From Lachnospiraceae bacterium (lineage in GTDB: Bacteria > Bacillota > Clostridia > Lachnospirales > Lachnospiraceae): 51,564 bases of DNA. The notes under the pieces are model-generated. The model was not told the DNA's origin. It made no database searches and worked only from the letters and a program-made list of their open reading frames with translations. The stretch spans positions 1 through 51,564 of the forward strand of contig JAGALK010000133.1 of assembly GCA_017625255.1 (NCBI GenBank), given 5' to 3'. The position numbers and the translations under genes were made by a program. Positions 24,975-32,980 of this stretch are shown here, in pieces. Every line of letters begins with the position of its first letter. The stretch's first letter is position 1.

Positions 24975-27218
24975 ATGGATTTAAAGGGAGCAGAGATTAG
25001 AAATTTAGAGGATTTGTGTATGGCGATTGGTTCAAGGGAAAGTGTGCCATTAAAAGTAAAAATTCCCCATTATCAACGCCCATATAAGTGGGATGAATTA
25101 AGGATTAAAAATTTATTCTCAGATTATTTTAAAAGTGATGAAAAGGAATACTTTATAGGTTCAGTCGTAATGGTTGAGGAAAAAGATGGGAATTTTGATA
25201 TTATTGACGGACAGCAAAGAACAACCACTTTATTTCTGTTGAATTTCATGAAATTTGTTTTTTTAAGAGCTTATATAGAAGAATTATTAATAGTGGGGAA
25301 AACAACTAAAATTGATACATTGTTATTAGATTTGGAAAAAACAGCAAGGAATTTGTTTGATGAAAATAAGGTTAATAAACTAATAGAAGTACATTCAAGT
25401 ATAGAAAAAATTTTAGATCAAATCAGTGATGAAGAGGATTCTGAGCAAAAAGAATATTTGTACGAGAAAGTATTAAGAGAATTTCAAAAAACAACAGGTT
25501 TGCCTGAAAAAAATCAATCAGATAACGATACATATCTAAATCTATATATGAATGCATTTGGAGAATTTTTGAGAAATTGTCAGTTGAGCTTAAAGTATGA
25601 AAGAAGTCTATATAATGAAAAAATTAAGCAGGCAATGAAGCGTTGCGTGATAGAATTATCTGCTTCAAAAAATCCCAAATTTGTTTCCAAAATGGATAGT
25701 ATTGATCCAGTCATCGAGCAGTATATAAAGGCTTTACACTATGAATTTAATGGGCTTACAGAACATTGTGTGAATAAAGGAGAATCACCACTTGAATATA
25801 CGGCGATGATTATAAAAGCCATTGAAGGGATGCTAAAGAAAATAAAAGTATGTGTAATTATTACTGGTAATGAAAATGATGCATACACGCTTTTTGAGGT
25901 ATTGAATGATCGCAGTATGGCAATTGAAGACTTAGATTTAATTAAAAATCTGTTTTATAAATGGTATTGCAATAATACAACAGATTCAGATTTTCTGATT
26001 GATAAAAATATTGAAAAAGCTGATGAAATTTGGGTGGAAGAAGTATTTTCATCATCAACAGGAAAAGAACAGGCAAAACTAATATCCTTTTTGGCAGCTG
26101 AGTATTTTACAGCTGATGATGCCTTGAAATTTAATGATACGGCTAGATACAGAGAATCTATAGAGAAAAATTATTTAGAGAGATGCAAGCCATATAATGG
26201 AACAAACTTAATGAATGATATTAGTATTTATCAAATGCTATCTATTATGTTAAAAGATATTGATTTTAAATATCAAAAAAAGGCAGAAAAGGTTTTAGCA
26301 TCTGAGTGTGATGGAATGAAGTCTATTACATATAGGACATTAAATCTTTTGCATGCGCTGAAGTTATATGGTGTCTTGCCGGCTATAACTAATATTATTA
26401 TCAGAAAGTATATTGATTTACAAAAGGATACTTGTGATACAGAAATAAATATAAAAAAGTTTCAAGAGTTTATGAAGGGACTTATTGATAGTACGCAACA
26501 AAATGATGAAAGATATAAAGATATACATAGAGTGGCATATGATTTTTGGAGATATGCTTTATTAGCAAAGAATGCAGAATTGCCAAGACAAATTGCGAAG
26601 AAAATCATATCAAGAAATCATATGTTTAGTAGTGACATTCAGTATAAAGTTTCTAGCTATGATTCACAAATAAAGGGAGAATTTACAGAATGGATAAATA
26701 ACTGGAAATATGGAAGTGGTGATTCGCAGCTTAAAGTAAAAGTGTTATTTATAAATCTTTTTGAAACAAATAAACAAGATAATCAATTAAGTTTACTTGC
26801 AACAAGAACTAAATTTGCAACAACAGAAATTCAGTTAGATCATATGGAAGCGCAACATCCAAGTGCGGTGGCTAGAGAAAAATATTTTGAGCCTACAGAT
26901 AGTAACGAGGCAAGAGAAGCTTATATACATAGTATTGGAAATATTATGATAATGGACAGAGAAGGTAATGATGAAAAAAATAATCTTCCATTGTCAGATG
27001 CATTACGATTTTATGATGAAATGTCACCAAATCATTGGATGATTACAGAAGTTAAAGAAATGTTGAAGGATGATAAGTATTCCAAGGAAGTTTTAATTGT
27101 AGATGAAATATATCGTGTTCCTAAAGCTGAATTTTTTACAGAAAGAAGGGCAAGATTATTAAAATATTTCAGTGCATTATTGCACAGAGAATTGGATGAA
27201 ATAACAGTATCTATCTAA
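24975..27218 (+). CDS. DUF262/DUF1524 (SspE/GmrSD-like) restriction protein
   Basis: A 747-residue protein from ATG 24975, 8 bases after AGGAGG. The N-terminal DUF262 domain has IPHYQRPYKW near residue 30 and the DGQQR motif near 78, the nucleotide-using part of this family. The C-terminal DUF1524 HNH-like nuclease shows LDHMEAQHPS near 621 and SIGNIMIMD after it. SspE, which senses phosphorothioate DNA and cuts phage DNA, and GmrSD, which attacks modified bases, share this build. In an operon with sulfur-transfer genes a restriction role tied to phosphorothioation is likely. Upstream in-frame codons overlap the desulfurase gene but lack a start with a ribosome site. Confidence 0.87.
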   Translation: MDLKGAEIRNLEDLCMAIGSRESVPLKVKIPHYQRPYKWDELRIKNLFSDYFKSDEKEYFIGSVVMVEEKDGNFDIIDGQQRTTTLFLLNFMKFVFLRAYIEELLIVGKTTKIDTLLLDLEKTARNLFDENKVNKLIEVHSSIEKILDQISDEEDSEQKEYLYEKVLREFQKTTGLPEKNQSDNDTYLNLYMNAFGEFLRNCQLSLKYERSLYNEKIKQAMKRCVIELSASKNPKFVSKMDSIDPVIEQYIKALHYEFNGLTEHCVNKGESPLEYTAMIIKAIEGMLKKIKVCVIITGNENDAYTLFEVLNDRSMAIEDLDLIKNLFYKWYCNNTTDSDFLIDKNIEKADEIWVEEVFSSSTGKEQAKLISFLAAEYFTADDALKFNDTARYRESIEKNYLERCKPYNGTNLMNDISIYQMLSIMLKDIDFKYQKKAEKVLASECDGMKSITYRTLNLLHALKLYGVLPAITNIIIRKYIDLQKDTCDTEINIKKFQEFMKGLIDSTQQNDERYKDIHRVAYDFWRYALLAKNAELPRQIAKKIISRNHMFSSDIQYKVSSYDSQIKGEFTEWINNWKYGSGDSQLKVKVLFINLFETNKQDNQLSLLATRTKFATTEIQLDHMEAQHPSAVAREKYFEPTDSNEAREAYIHSIGNIMIMDREGNDEKNNLPLSDALRFYDEMSPNHWMITEVKEMLKDDKYSKEVLIVDEIYRVPKAEFFTERRARLLKYFSALLHRELDEITVSI

Positions 27219-27250
27219 GTACCGGAGTGTATCGTAGATAATAGAATAAG

Positions 27251-27281
27251 AAAATAAGCCTATAATAGGGCTTATTTTTTT
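27251..27281 (+). terminator. intrinsic terminator of the defence-type operon
   Basis: AATAAGCC and GGCTTATT pair around TATAATAG, followed by a run of T. It marks the probable end of the operon begun at 17317. Confidence 0.85.
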
Positions 27282-27397
27282 GCAAGAATGTCTTTTACTT
27301 TACCCATTCTCCATTTTGTAGTATTCTATAACAGTGAGATATTATCAAACCTAGTGAGAATAATACCCCATATAATGAGAAAGCAGGTGAATACACC

Positions 27398-28513
27398 ATG
27401 AAAATACTACCGACATCCAGTGAAGTGGATGCTACCATGTTTCCTAAGATGATAGCAGACACAACTGCAAGTTATAAGTTGTATTGGTTATACGCCATTA
27501 CGGAAGAGATTATACATAATCATACAGAAATTACTTTTCATCGTTTGGTTTGTCGGATGATTAGTTTTGCATGGTATCCTGTCTGCGAGTATCATTTGGA
27601 TTTTGGTTTTTTTGACCAGTTAGGGAATATTATTGCACTGATTTCAGAAAAAAATATCATACAGAACAATGAGTTGCCGGATAAGATTCTTGAAGCGGTA
27701 GAGGCCATTGAGGATAAAGAAATATGCAAAAAAATAGAAGATTTGTATAGAAATGTACCGTTTAAACTGTTATCTGCCTTTATTAAGGATGCGTATCCAA
27801 ATACAAAGGTATCGACATGGAAGGATAGAGAAGTAATTGAATTTTCCCAGACAAATGAGCATTGTTTTTATAGTATTCACAAAGAAGATGGAATCTTAAA
27901 AATTTGTATTCGGGAAAAATGGTTTTGGTATATTTATAATAATCAAAGCATTATGAAAGATTGGATAAAATATCATATTGTATTGTACTTACAGGGAAAA
28001 AATCCAAATGTTCCGGCTATACCGTTAAAAATTGAGCCTCAGAGAGAGGATAGGAATCTTTCTAAGCAGTGGAAGTTTTGGAATCTGGTTCGACAGTCTT
28101 ATGAGTTAAGGGATTTTTATGTTGGAAATATATTGCTAGAAACCCATGTACGGAAGGAAAAACCATCCTTAGATCATTTTATTCCTTGGAAATTTGTGAT
28201 GCATAATGAATTGTGGAACTTAGTTCCGGTTGCGCAGGGGATTAACAGCTCTAAGAGTGACACACTTCCGGATTTGAATAAGCATTTAGAGCATTTTTGC
28301 GATGTGCAGTATAGCGCATTTGATATTGTGCGGGCATCTGGTAAACTGAAGCCATTATTAGAAGATTATCATACGATTCATATTGCTTTGACACAGGATA
28401 AAAATGGGAATTACAAGAGAGTAGAAAAAGAGACTTTTTGTAATGCATTAAAATCAACTATAGTGCCGCTGCATCAGATTGCACTAAATCAAGGATACAA
28501 AGTAGGGCGGTGA
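27398..28513 (+). CDS. HNH endonuclease domain protein
   Basis: A 371-residue protein. The N-terminal two thirds are not recognised. The C-terminal part has PSLDHFIPWKF near residue 258, followed by ELWNLVPV and INSSKSDTLP, the pattern of an HNH nuclease (DH, N, and a late Asn-Lys). GCAGGTG lies about 9 bases before ATG, and a TATAAT at 27371-27376 suggests its own promoter after the terminator of the upstream operon. Proximity suggests a second effector or a separate restriction gene of the same island. Its last codons overlap the remains of a protease gene. Confidence 0.8.
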   Translation: MKILPTSSEVDATMFPKMIADTTASYKLYWLYAITEEIIHNHTEITFHRLVCRMISFAWYPVCEYHLDFGFFDQLGNIIALISEKNIIQNNELPDKILEAVEAIEDKEICKKIEDLYRNVPFKLLSAFIKDAYPNTKVSTWKDREVIEFSQTNEHCFYSIHKEDGILKICIREKWFWYIYNNQSIMKDWIKYHIVLYLQGKNPNVPAIPLKIEPQREDRNLSKQWKFWNLVRQSYELRDFYVGNILLETHVRKEKPSLDHFIPWKFVMHNELWNLVPVAQGINSSKSDTLPDLNKHLEHFCDVQYSAFDIVRASGKLKPLLEDYHTIHIALTQDKNGNYKRVEKETFCNALKSTIVPLHQIALNQGYKVGR

Positions 28514-28514
28514 A

Positions 28515-28982
28515 ACCAAATACACGAAAAAGGATGCCTTATCCGCAATAGTTTTATTTGCAATATTTCTTGCCGTTTATGTTATATTAGCTGTTTTGGA
28601 AATTCATATTCCTTTTGTTAAAAATAATGTTCGGATATTTGGCACAATTACCAATATCATACTTGTTGGAATTACAATAGCATTTGTAAAAGGAAGTCAT
28701 CAGAATTTAGATTCCATAGGACTTTATAATGACAAATGGAAGCAAAGTATTGGCATGGGATGTATATTAGCGGCCATTCTTTTTTTCAATAATTGTTTGT
28801 CTCATATCCTAGAAGGCAGCAACTTTATTCCGACCAAAAAGATAGTGATATTAGTAATCTTTTATATATGTGTAGCTTTGGCAGAAGAAATTGTATTCAG
28901 AGGGTATATTGGAACAAGAATATATGGAGCTATCATTCCACATTGGATTTCTAATCTGGCGTATAATATTGTGGAGAAATGA
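28515..28982 (+). pseudogene. truncated CPBP (CAAX-type) intramembrane protease
   Basis: From 28515 the frame reads TKYTKKDALSAIVLF and on through hydrophobic helices to ALAEEIVFRGYI, the first catalytic motif (EE..R) of the CPBP family, then stops 23 residues later. The second and third motifs, normally in two more helices, are missing. There is no ATG, GTG or TTG where the N-terminus should start (ACC AAA TAC ACG); the first candidate is TTG 28596, inside the first membrane helix and without a ribosome site. Broken at both ends, so probably a remnant. Confidence 0.65.
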
Positions 28983-29036
28983 AAATTAGAGCGAAGAGTA
29001 TTCGGAATATAAATACATTAGGAAAAGGAGTATATC

Positions 29037-29321
29037 ATGTCAACAACGCAAAATATTATTCGTAAAAGAATACGCTTTACAGGTACTGTACAAGGAGTTG
29101 GTTTTCGTTATAGAGCAACATATGCAGCAAATGGCTGTGGTGTAACCGGCTGGGTAAGAAATGAGTGGGATGGTTCTGTACTTATGGAAGCACAGGGCAC
29201 AGAACAGCAAATCAATCAGGTACTTAAGCTTATTAATATGGGGAGTTATATTTACATTGATAAATTAGAGTATGAGGAAATTTCCGTAGAGGAAAATGCT
29301 CTTGGATTTCATATAAGGTAA
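29037..29321 (+). CDS. acyP: acylphosphatase
   Basis: A small enzyme that hydrolyses acyl-phosphates such as acetyl phosphate, 94 residues, cytoplasmic. The signature GTVQGVGFRYRATYAA contains the catalytic Arg, and TGWVRNEWDGSVLMEAQG contains the Asn and the second motif. The length is normal. AAAGGAG lies eight bases before the ATG. A probable single-gene unit. Confidence 0.95.
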   Translation: MSTTQNIIRKRIRFTGTVQGVGFRYRATYAANGCGVTGWVRNEWDGSVLMEAQGTEQQINQVLKLINMGSYIYIDKLEYEEISVEENALGFHIR

Positions 29322-29386
29322 ACGAAAATGGGTGTTTAAAATAGAATAATTGAAGCATCAAAATTTACAGAAAGAGGAAATACAAA

Positions 29387-30133
29387 ATGAAACTTACGAA
29401 AACCCCCATGCTAACCCGTTATTTGGTAAAATTTATAATCCGTATAGCTATTTTTATGTTAATAGCTATTTTATATATTACCAATAAACCGTTGATGTGT
29501 GAGTTGATGACTCAATCCATAGGAATAGGAATTACACCTATTCATGTCTTATGGATAATCTTTATGGGAATGATGCTAAGGCATATATTTCCAACAGAAA
29601 AACTTTCCATGGCAATACACAAAGCAGATAGCAAAAAGTATCATGAAAATGAAAATTATTCAGAGTTAGAGCTGTTAAAGTTTGTACAAAGCCAGAATAT
29701 AAGGGCATGGAAGGTTATGCTGGTGTGGTTATCCTTTAATGCGATTTTTGGTATACTTTATTTAACGCATATCATGGATGAAGCGGATTTATTGATGCTG
29801 GTAGTATTTTATTTTCTGTGTGACTATATATGCATTTTGATTTTTTGTCCCTTTCAGTCGTTTATTATGCAAAATCGCTGCTGTGTAAATTGCAGAATCT
29901 ATGAATGGGGACATTTTATGATGTTCACCCCAATGCTGTTTATTCGTAATTTTTATAGCTGGAGTTTATTTTTTACTTCCTGCATAGTACTGTTAAAATG
30001 GGAAATAACTTATGCGAAGCATCCGGAACGATTTTGGAGTGGGTCAAATAAAAGTCTGCAATGTGCTAATTGTAAAGATAAAATATGTCAAATTAAAAAA
30101 ATAGTAAATAAAGGAGAAAACAGTAATGGATAA
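29387..30133 (+). CDS. integral membrane protein of unknown function
   Basis: Not recognised. The 248-residue protein has about five to six hydrophobic segments, beginning near residues 14, 45, 107, 132, 180 and 192. CCVNC sits between two of them, and the cytoplasmic-looking C-terminus has CANCKDKIC, so a metal or disulfide site is possible. AGAGGAAA lies upstream of the ATG. Its end overlaps the next small gene by eight bases, suggesting coupled expression. Confidence 0.7.
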   Translation: MKLTKTPMLTRYLVKFIIRIAIFMLIAILYITNKPLMCELMTQSIGIGITPIHVLWIIFMGMMLRHIFPTEKLSMAIHKADSKKYHENENYSELELLKFVQSQNIRAWKVMLVWLSFNAIFGILYLTHIMDEADLLMLVVFYFLCDYICILIFCPFQSFIMQNRCCVNCRIYEWGHFMMFTPMLFIRNFYSWSLFFTSCIVLLKWEITYAKHPERFWSGSNKSLQCANCKDKICQIKKIVNKGENSNG

Positions 30134-30347
30134 ATTTTCTATCAAAAACACAACAAGAGAACAGAGAGAGCAAATTGTAAGAGAATCATTAGGATATAGT
30201 GATATTAGCTGTGAAGATGTGGATGGCTATGATATGTATATTCCATATATAGAAGGCGAAAAGGAGCTTCGTGATATCAATATGGAATATCAGGCAAGAT
30301 ATGTAAAAGACATGGAAAGAGAAGAACGGCGAAGCTGTTGGATGTAA
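30126..30347 (+). CDS. small hypothetical protein
   Basis: A 73-residue acidic protein, not recognised (TREQREQIVRESLGY, then VDGYDMYIPYIEGEKEL). No signal or membrane segment; it is mostly helical with a charged tail. An AAGGAG lies nine bases before ATG inside the preceding membrane-protein gene, and the frames overlap by eight bases, so translation is coupled. The product may work with that membrane protein. Confidence 0.65.
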   Translation: MDKFSIKNTTREQREQIVRESLGYSDISCEDVDGYDMYIPYIEGEKELRDINMEYQARYVKDMEREERRSCWM

Positions 30348-30415
30348 AAAAAATTGTGAAATTTTCCATATATTGGGGTAAATTAACCAAAAATAAATTT
30401 TCCATTCATATCTTC

Positions 30416-30445
30416 TTGCAACTTATATAGTGAAGTGTGTATAAT
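30416..30445 (+). promoter_or_regulatory. sigma-A promoter of the PurF-like gene
   Basis: TTGCAA (30416-30421), 18 bases, then a perfect TATAAT (30440-30445), 35 bases before the chosen start codon. Confidence 0.7.
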
Positions 30446-30480
30446 AAATGCGAAAAAGCATTAGAAAAGAGGACAAGACA

Positions 30481-31887
30481 ATGGGTGGATTTTTTGGTGT
30501 CGCAGCACAACAGGATTGCGTATTTGATTTGTTTTTTGGAATTGATTATCATTCCCATTTAGGAACTAGACGAGGTGGTATGGCTGTATATGGTGAAGAT
30601 GGCTTTAATCGAGCTATCCATAATATTGAAAATTCACCATTTCGTACAAAGTTTGATAAAGATGTGAATGAAATGGAGGGAAGACTTGGAATCGGATGTA
30701 TTTCTGATTATGAGCCACAGCCATTGATTATCCGTTCACACCACGGAACATATGCAATTACAACTGTTGGAAAGATTAATAATACTGATGAACTGATACA
30801 GATGCTTTTTGACATCGGTCATGCGCATTTTCTGGAAATGAGTGGCGGTGAAATTAATGCTACAGAATTGGTTGCTGCATTGATTAACCAGAAAGAAAAT
30901 CTGATTGAAGGTATACAATATGCAATGTCTGCAGTAGATGGTTCTTTATCTATGCTGCTGATGAATAAAGCTGGTCTTTATGCAGCAAGAGATAAATATG
31001 GCAGAACACCGGTTGTCATTGGAAAAAGAGATGATGCCTTTTGTGTATCCTTTGAAAATTATGCATACAAGAATTTAGGTTATACAGATCACAAAGAATT
31101 AGGACCGGGAGAGGTCGTAATCGTAACTGACAAGAACTGTATTACATTGGTAGACCCAAGTAAAGATATGAAGATTTGTACATTTTTGTGGGTATATTAT
31201 GGTTATCCGGCAAGCTCCTATGAAGGACTTTCTGTAGAGCAGATGCGTTACAACTGTGGTGCTAAAATGGCACAGCGTGATACAATAAAACCGGATATTG
31301 TAGCGGGTGTTCCGGATTCTGGTACAGCACATGCTGTTGGTTATGCCAATGAGTCAGGTGTTCCTTTTTCCAGACCATTTATCAAATATACACCGACTTG
31401 GCCAAGATCCTTTATGCCAACTATTCAAAGTCAGAGAAATCTTATTGCGAAAATGAAAATGCTTGCAGTAGACGATTTAATCAAAGATAAAAGACTTCTT
31501 TTAATTGATGATTCTATTGTCAGAGGGACACAGTTGAGAGAAACAACAGAATTTTTATACCAGTCTGGAGCAAAAGAGGTACATATTCGTCCGGCATGTC
31601 CGCCACTTTTATATGGTTGTAAGTATTTGAATTTCTCTCGTTCATCATCCGAGATGGATTTGATTACTCGTCGTGTAATTGAGCGATTAGAAAATGGCAA
31701 GGTTACAAATGAGATTTTACAGGAATATGCAAATCCTGAATCTGAAAAGTATGAAAATATGGTAGAAGAAATCAGAAAAGAATTAAACTTTACGACATTG
31801 AGATTTAACCGCTTAGACGATATGTTAGAAGCAACAGGTTTAGAAAGATGCAAGCTTTGTACCTATTGTTGGGATGGCAAAGAATAA
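30481..31887 (+). CDS. amidophosphoribosyltransferase (PurF) paralogue without the nucleophilic cysteine
   Basis: A PurF-like protein of 468 residues. The N-terminal Ntn glutaminase domain starts MGGFFGVAAQ, where true PurF has Cys next to the initiator Met as the glutamine-splitting nucleophile; here it is Gly. Other glutaminase landmarks remain (HLGTRRGG; LGIGCISDYEPQPL). The C-terminal phosphoribosyltransferase domain has the PRPP loop LLLIDDSIVRGTQLRE and the C-terminal CKLCTYCWDG. The enzyme may use free ammonia or have another role. ATG 30481 follows an AGAGGA; ATG 30448 lacks one. It stands alone, with its own promoter and terminator, and no other purine gene is near. Confidence 0.85.
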   Translation: MGGFFGVAAQQDCVFDLFFGIDYHSHLGTRRGGMAVYGEDGFNRAIHNIENSPFRTKFDKDVNEMEGRLGIGCISDYEPQPLIIRSHHGTYAITTVGKINNTDELIQMLFDIGHAHFLEMSGGEINATELVAALINQKENLIEGIQYAMSAVDGSLSMLLMNKAGLYAARDKYGRTPVVIGKRDDAFCVSFENYAYKNLGYTDHKELGPGEVVIVTDKNCITLVDPSKDMKICTFLWVYYGYPASSYEGLSVEQMRYNCGAKMAQRDTIKPDIVAGVPDSGTAHAVGYANESGVPFSRPFIKYTPTWPRSFMPTIQSQRNLIAKMKMLAVDDLIKDKRLLLIDDSIVRGTQLRETTEFLYQSGAKEVHIRPACPPLLYGCKYLNFSRSSSEMDLITRRVIERLENGKVTNEILQEYANPESEKYENMVEEIRKELNFTTLRFNRLDDMLEATGLERCKLCTYCWDGKE

Positions 31888-31911
31888 ACTAAATACCGTA
31901 ATATATGTACA

Positions 31912-31946
31912 AGGGCGTACTCTGGTGACAGAGTGCGCTTTTTTTA
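31912..31946 (+). terminator. intrinsic terminator after the PurF-like gene
   Basis: GGGCGTACTCTG and CAGAGTGCGC pair with one G-T or bulge around GTGA, followed by seven T. Confidence 0.85.
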
Positions 31947-32013
31947 GTGCGTTATTTTGAGGAATATAGGGGGGAATACCAATGATTGAAAAACAAAAAT
32001 ATTGTTTACAGCT

Positions 32014-32020
32014 TTCGACA
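32014..32020 (-). promoter_or_regulatory. Spo0A box (0A box) upstream of spo0A
   Basis: TGTCGAA on the minus strand is an exact 0A box, 72 bases before the spo0A start. It overlaps a candidate -35 (TCGACA, then 17 bases, then TATGAA), so Spo0A may regulate its own gene. Confidence 0.6.
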
Positions 32021-32091
32021 AAATAACTGGATGAGAATATGAATAATACAAAAATATAAAAATGATGTAAATCAGGAGGAAAAAATAAGTT

Positions 32092-32913
32092 ATGGGTAAA
32101 TTAAATGTTGCAATTGCGGATGATAATGAAAAAATGCGTCAGTTACTTGGGAAAATTGTATGTAGTGATGAGGAATTAGAAGTTGTAGGTATGGCGAAAG
32201 ATGGCGAAGAAGCCTGCCATATGATTAAAGAAAAAGAACCGGATGTTGTCCTTTTAGATATTGTAATGCCAAAGCTTGATGGAATAGAGGTTATGGAAAA
32301 AATCAAACAGGATACGACAATCAAAAAGCACCCATCCTTTATTATGATTAGCGCGATTGGAAATGAAAAAATCACAGAGGATGCGTTTAATGTTGGAGCA
32401 GATTATTATATTATGAAGCCTTTTGACAACGATATGGTCATCAGCCGTATTAAGCATGTAAAGCAGCAGAGAAAGAATGAAACAGTTGTCAGTGAAACAA
32501 GAAAAGTCAATCCTTATGAAAAATATGAGAAAAAAGAAGTGAAGACTGTCAGTAATTTAGAAACAGATGTTACCAATATCATTCATGAGATTGGTGTACC
32601 TGCACACATAAAAGGTTATCATTATCTTCGCGAGGCAATTATGATGTCTGTGGATGATATTGAAATGCTAAATTCTATTACAAAAATTCTGTATCCGACA
32701 ATTGCCAAGAAGAATCAGACGACACCAAGCCGTGTGGAAAGGGCAATTCGTCATGCTATTGAGGTGGCTTGGAGCAGAGGAAAGATGGATACCATTGATG
32801 AACTTTTTGGTTATACCATCAACAATGGAAAGGGTAAACCGACTAATTCTGAATTTATTGCATTAATTGCAGACAAAATTCGTCTGGATTATAAGCATAA
32901 TAGCGGTTTTTAG
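32092..32913 (+). CDS. spo0A: stage 0 sporulation protein A, master regulator
   Basis: The response regulator that commits the cell to sporulation, 273 residues. The receiver domain has DD at 10-11, phosphoacceptor Asp56 in VVLLDIVMP and Lys in YYIMKPF. A linker ([11 protein letters not shown]) leads to the Spo0A-specific DNA-binding domain with [25 protein letters not shown] and [23 protein letters not shown] lies before the ATG. In most clostridia spoIVB is immediately upstream of spo0A; here the spoIVB remnant is 27 kb to the left and a PurF-like gene is upstream instead. Confidence 0.97.
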   Translation: MGKLNVAIADDNEKMRQLLGKIVCSDEELEVVGMAKDGEEACHMIKEKEPDVVLLDIVMPKLDGIEVMEKIKQDTTIKKHPSFIMISAIGNEKITEDAFNVGADYYIMKPFDNDMVISRIKHVKQQRKNETVVSETRKVNPYEKYEKKEVKTVSNLETDVTNIIHEIGVPAHIKGYHYLREAIMMSVDDIEMLNSITKILYPTIAKKNQTTPSRVERAIRHAIEVAWSRGKMDTIDELFGYTINNGKGKPTNSEFIALIADKIRLDYKHNSGF

Positions 32914-32980
32914 TACTTTTTCTCTGGATAAAAAAGTAGTATAATAAACCTAGCGTATGAAAATATGGAGGTTTGTTATC

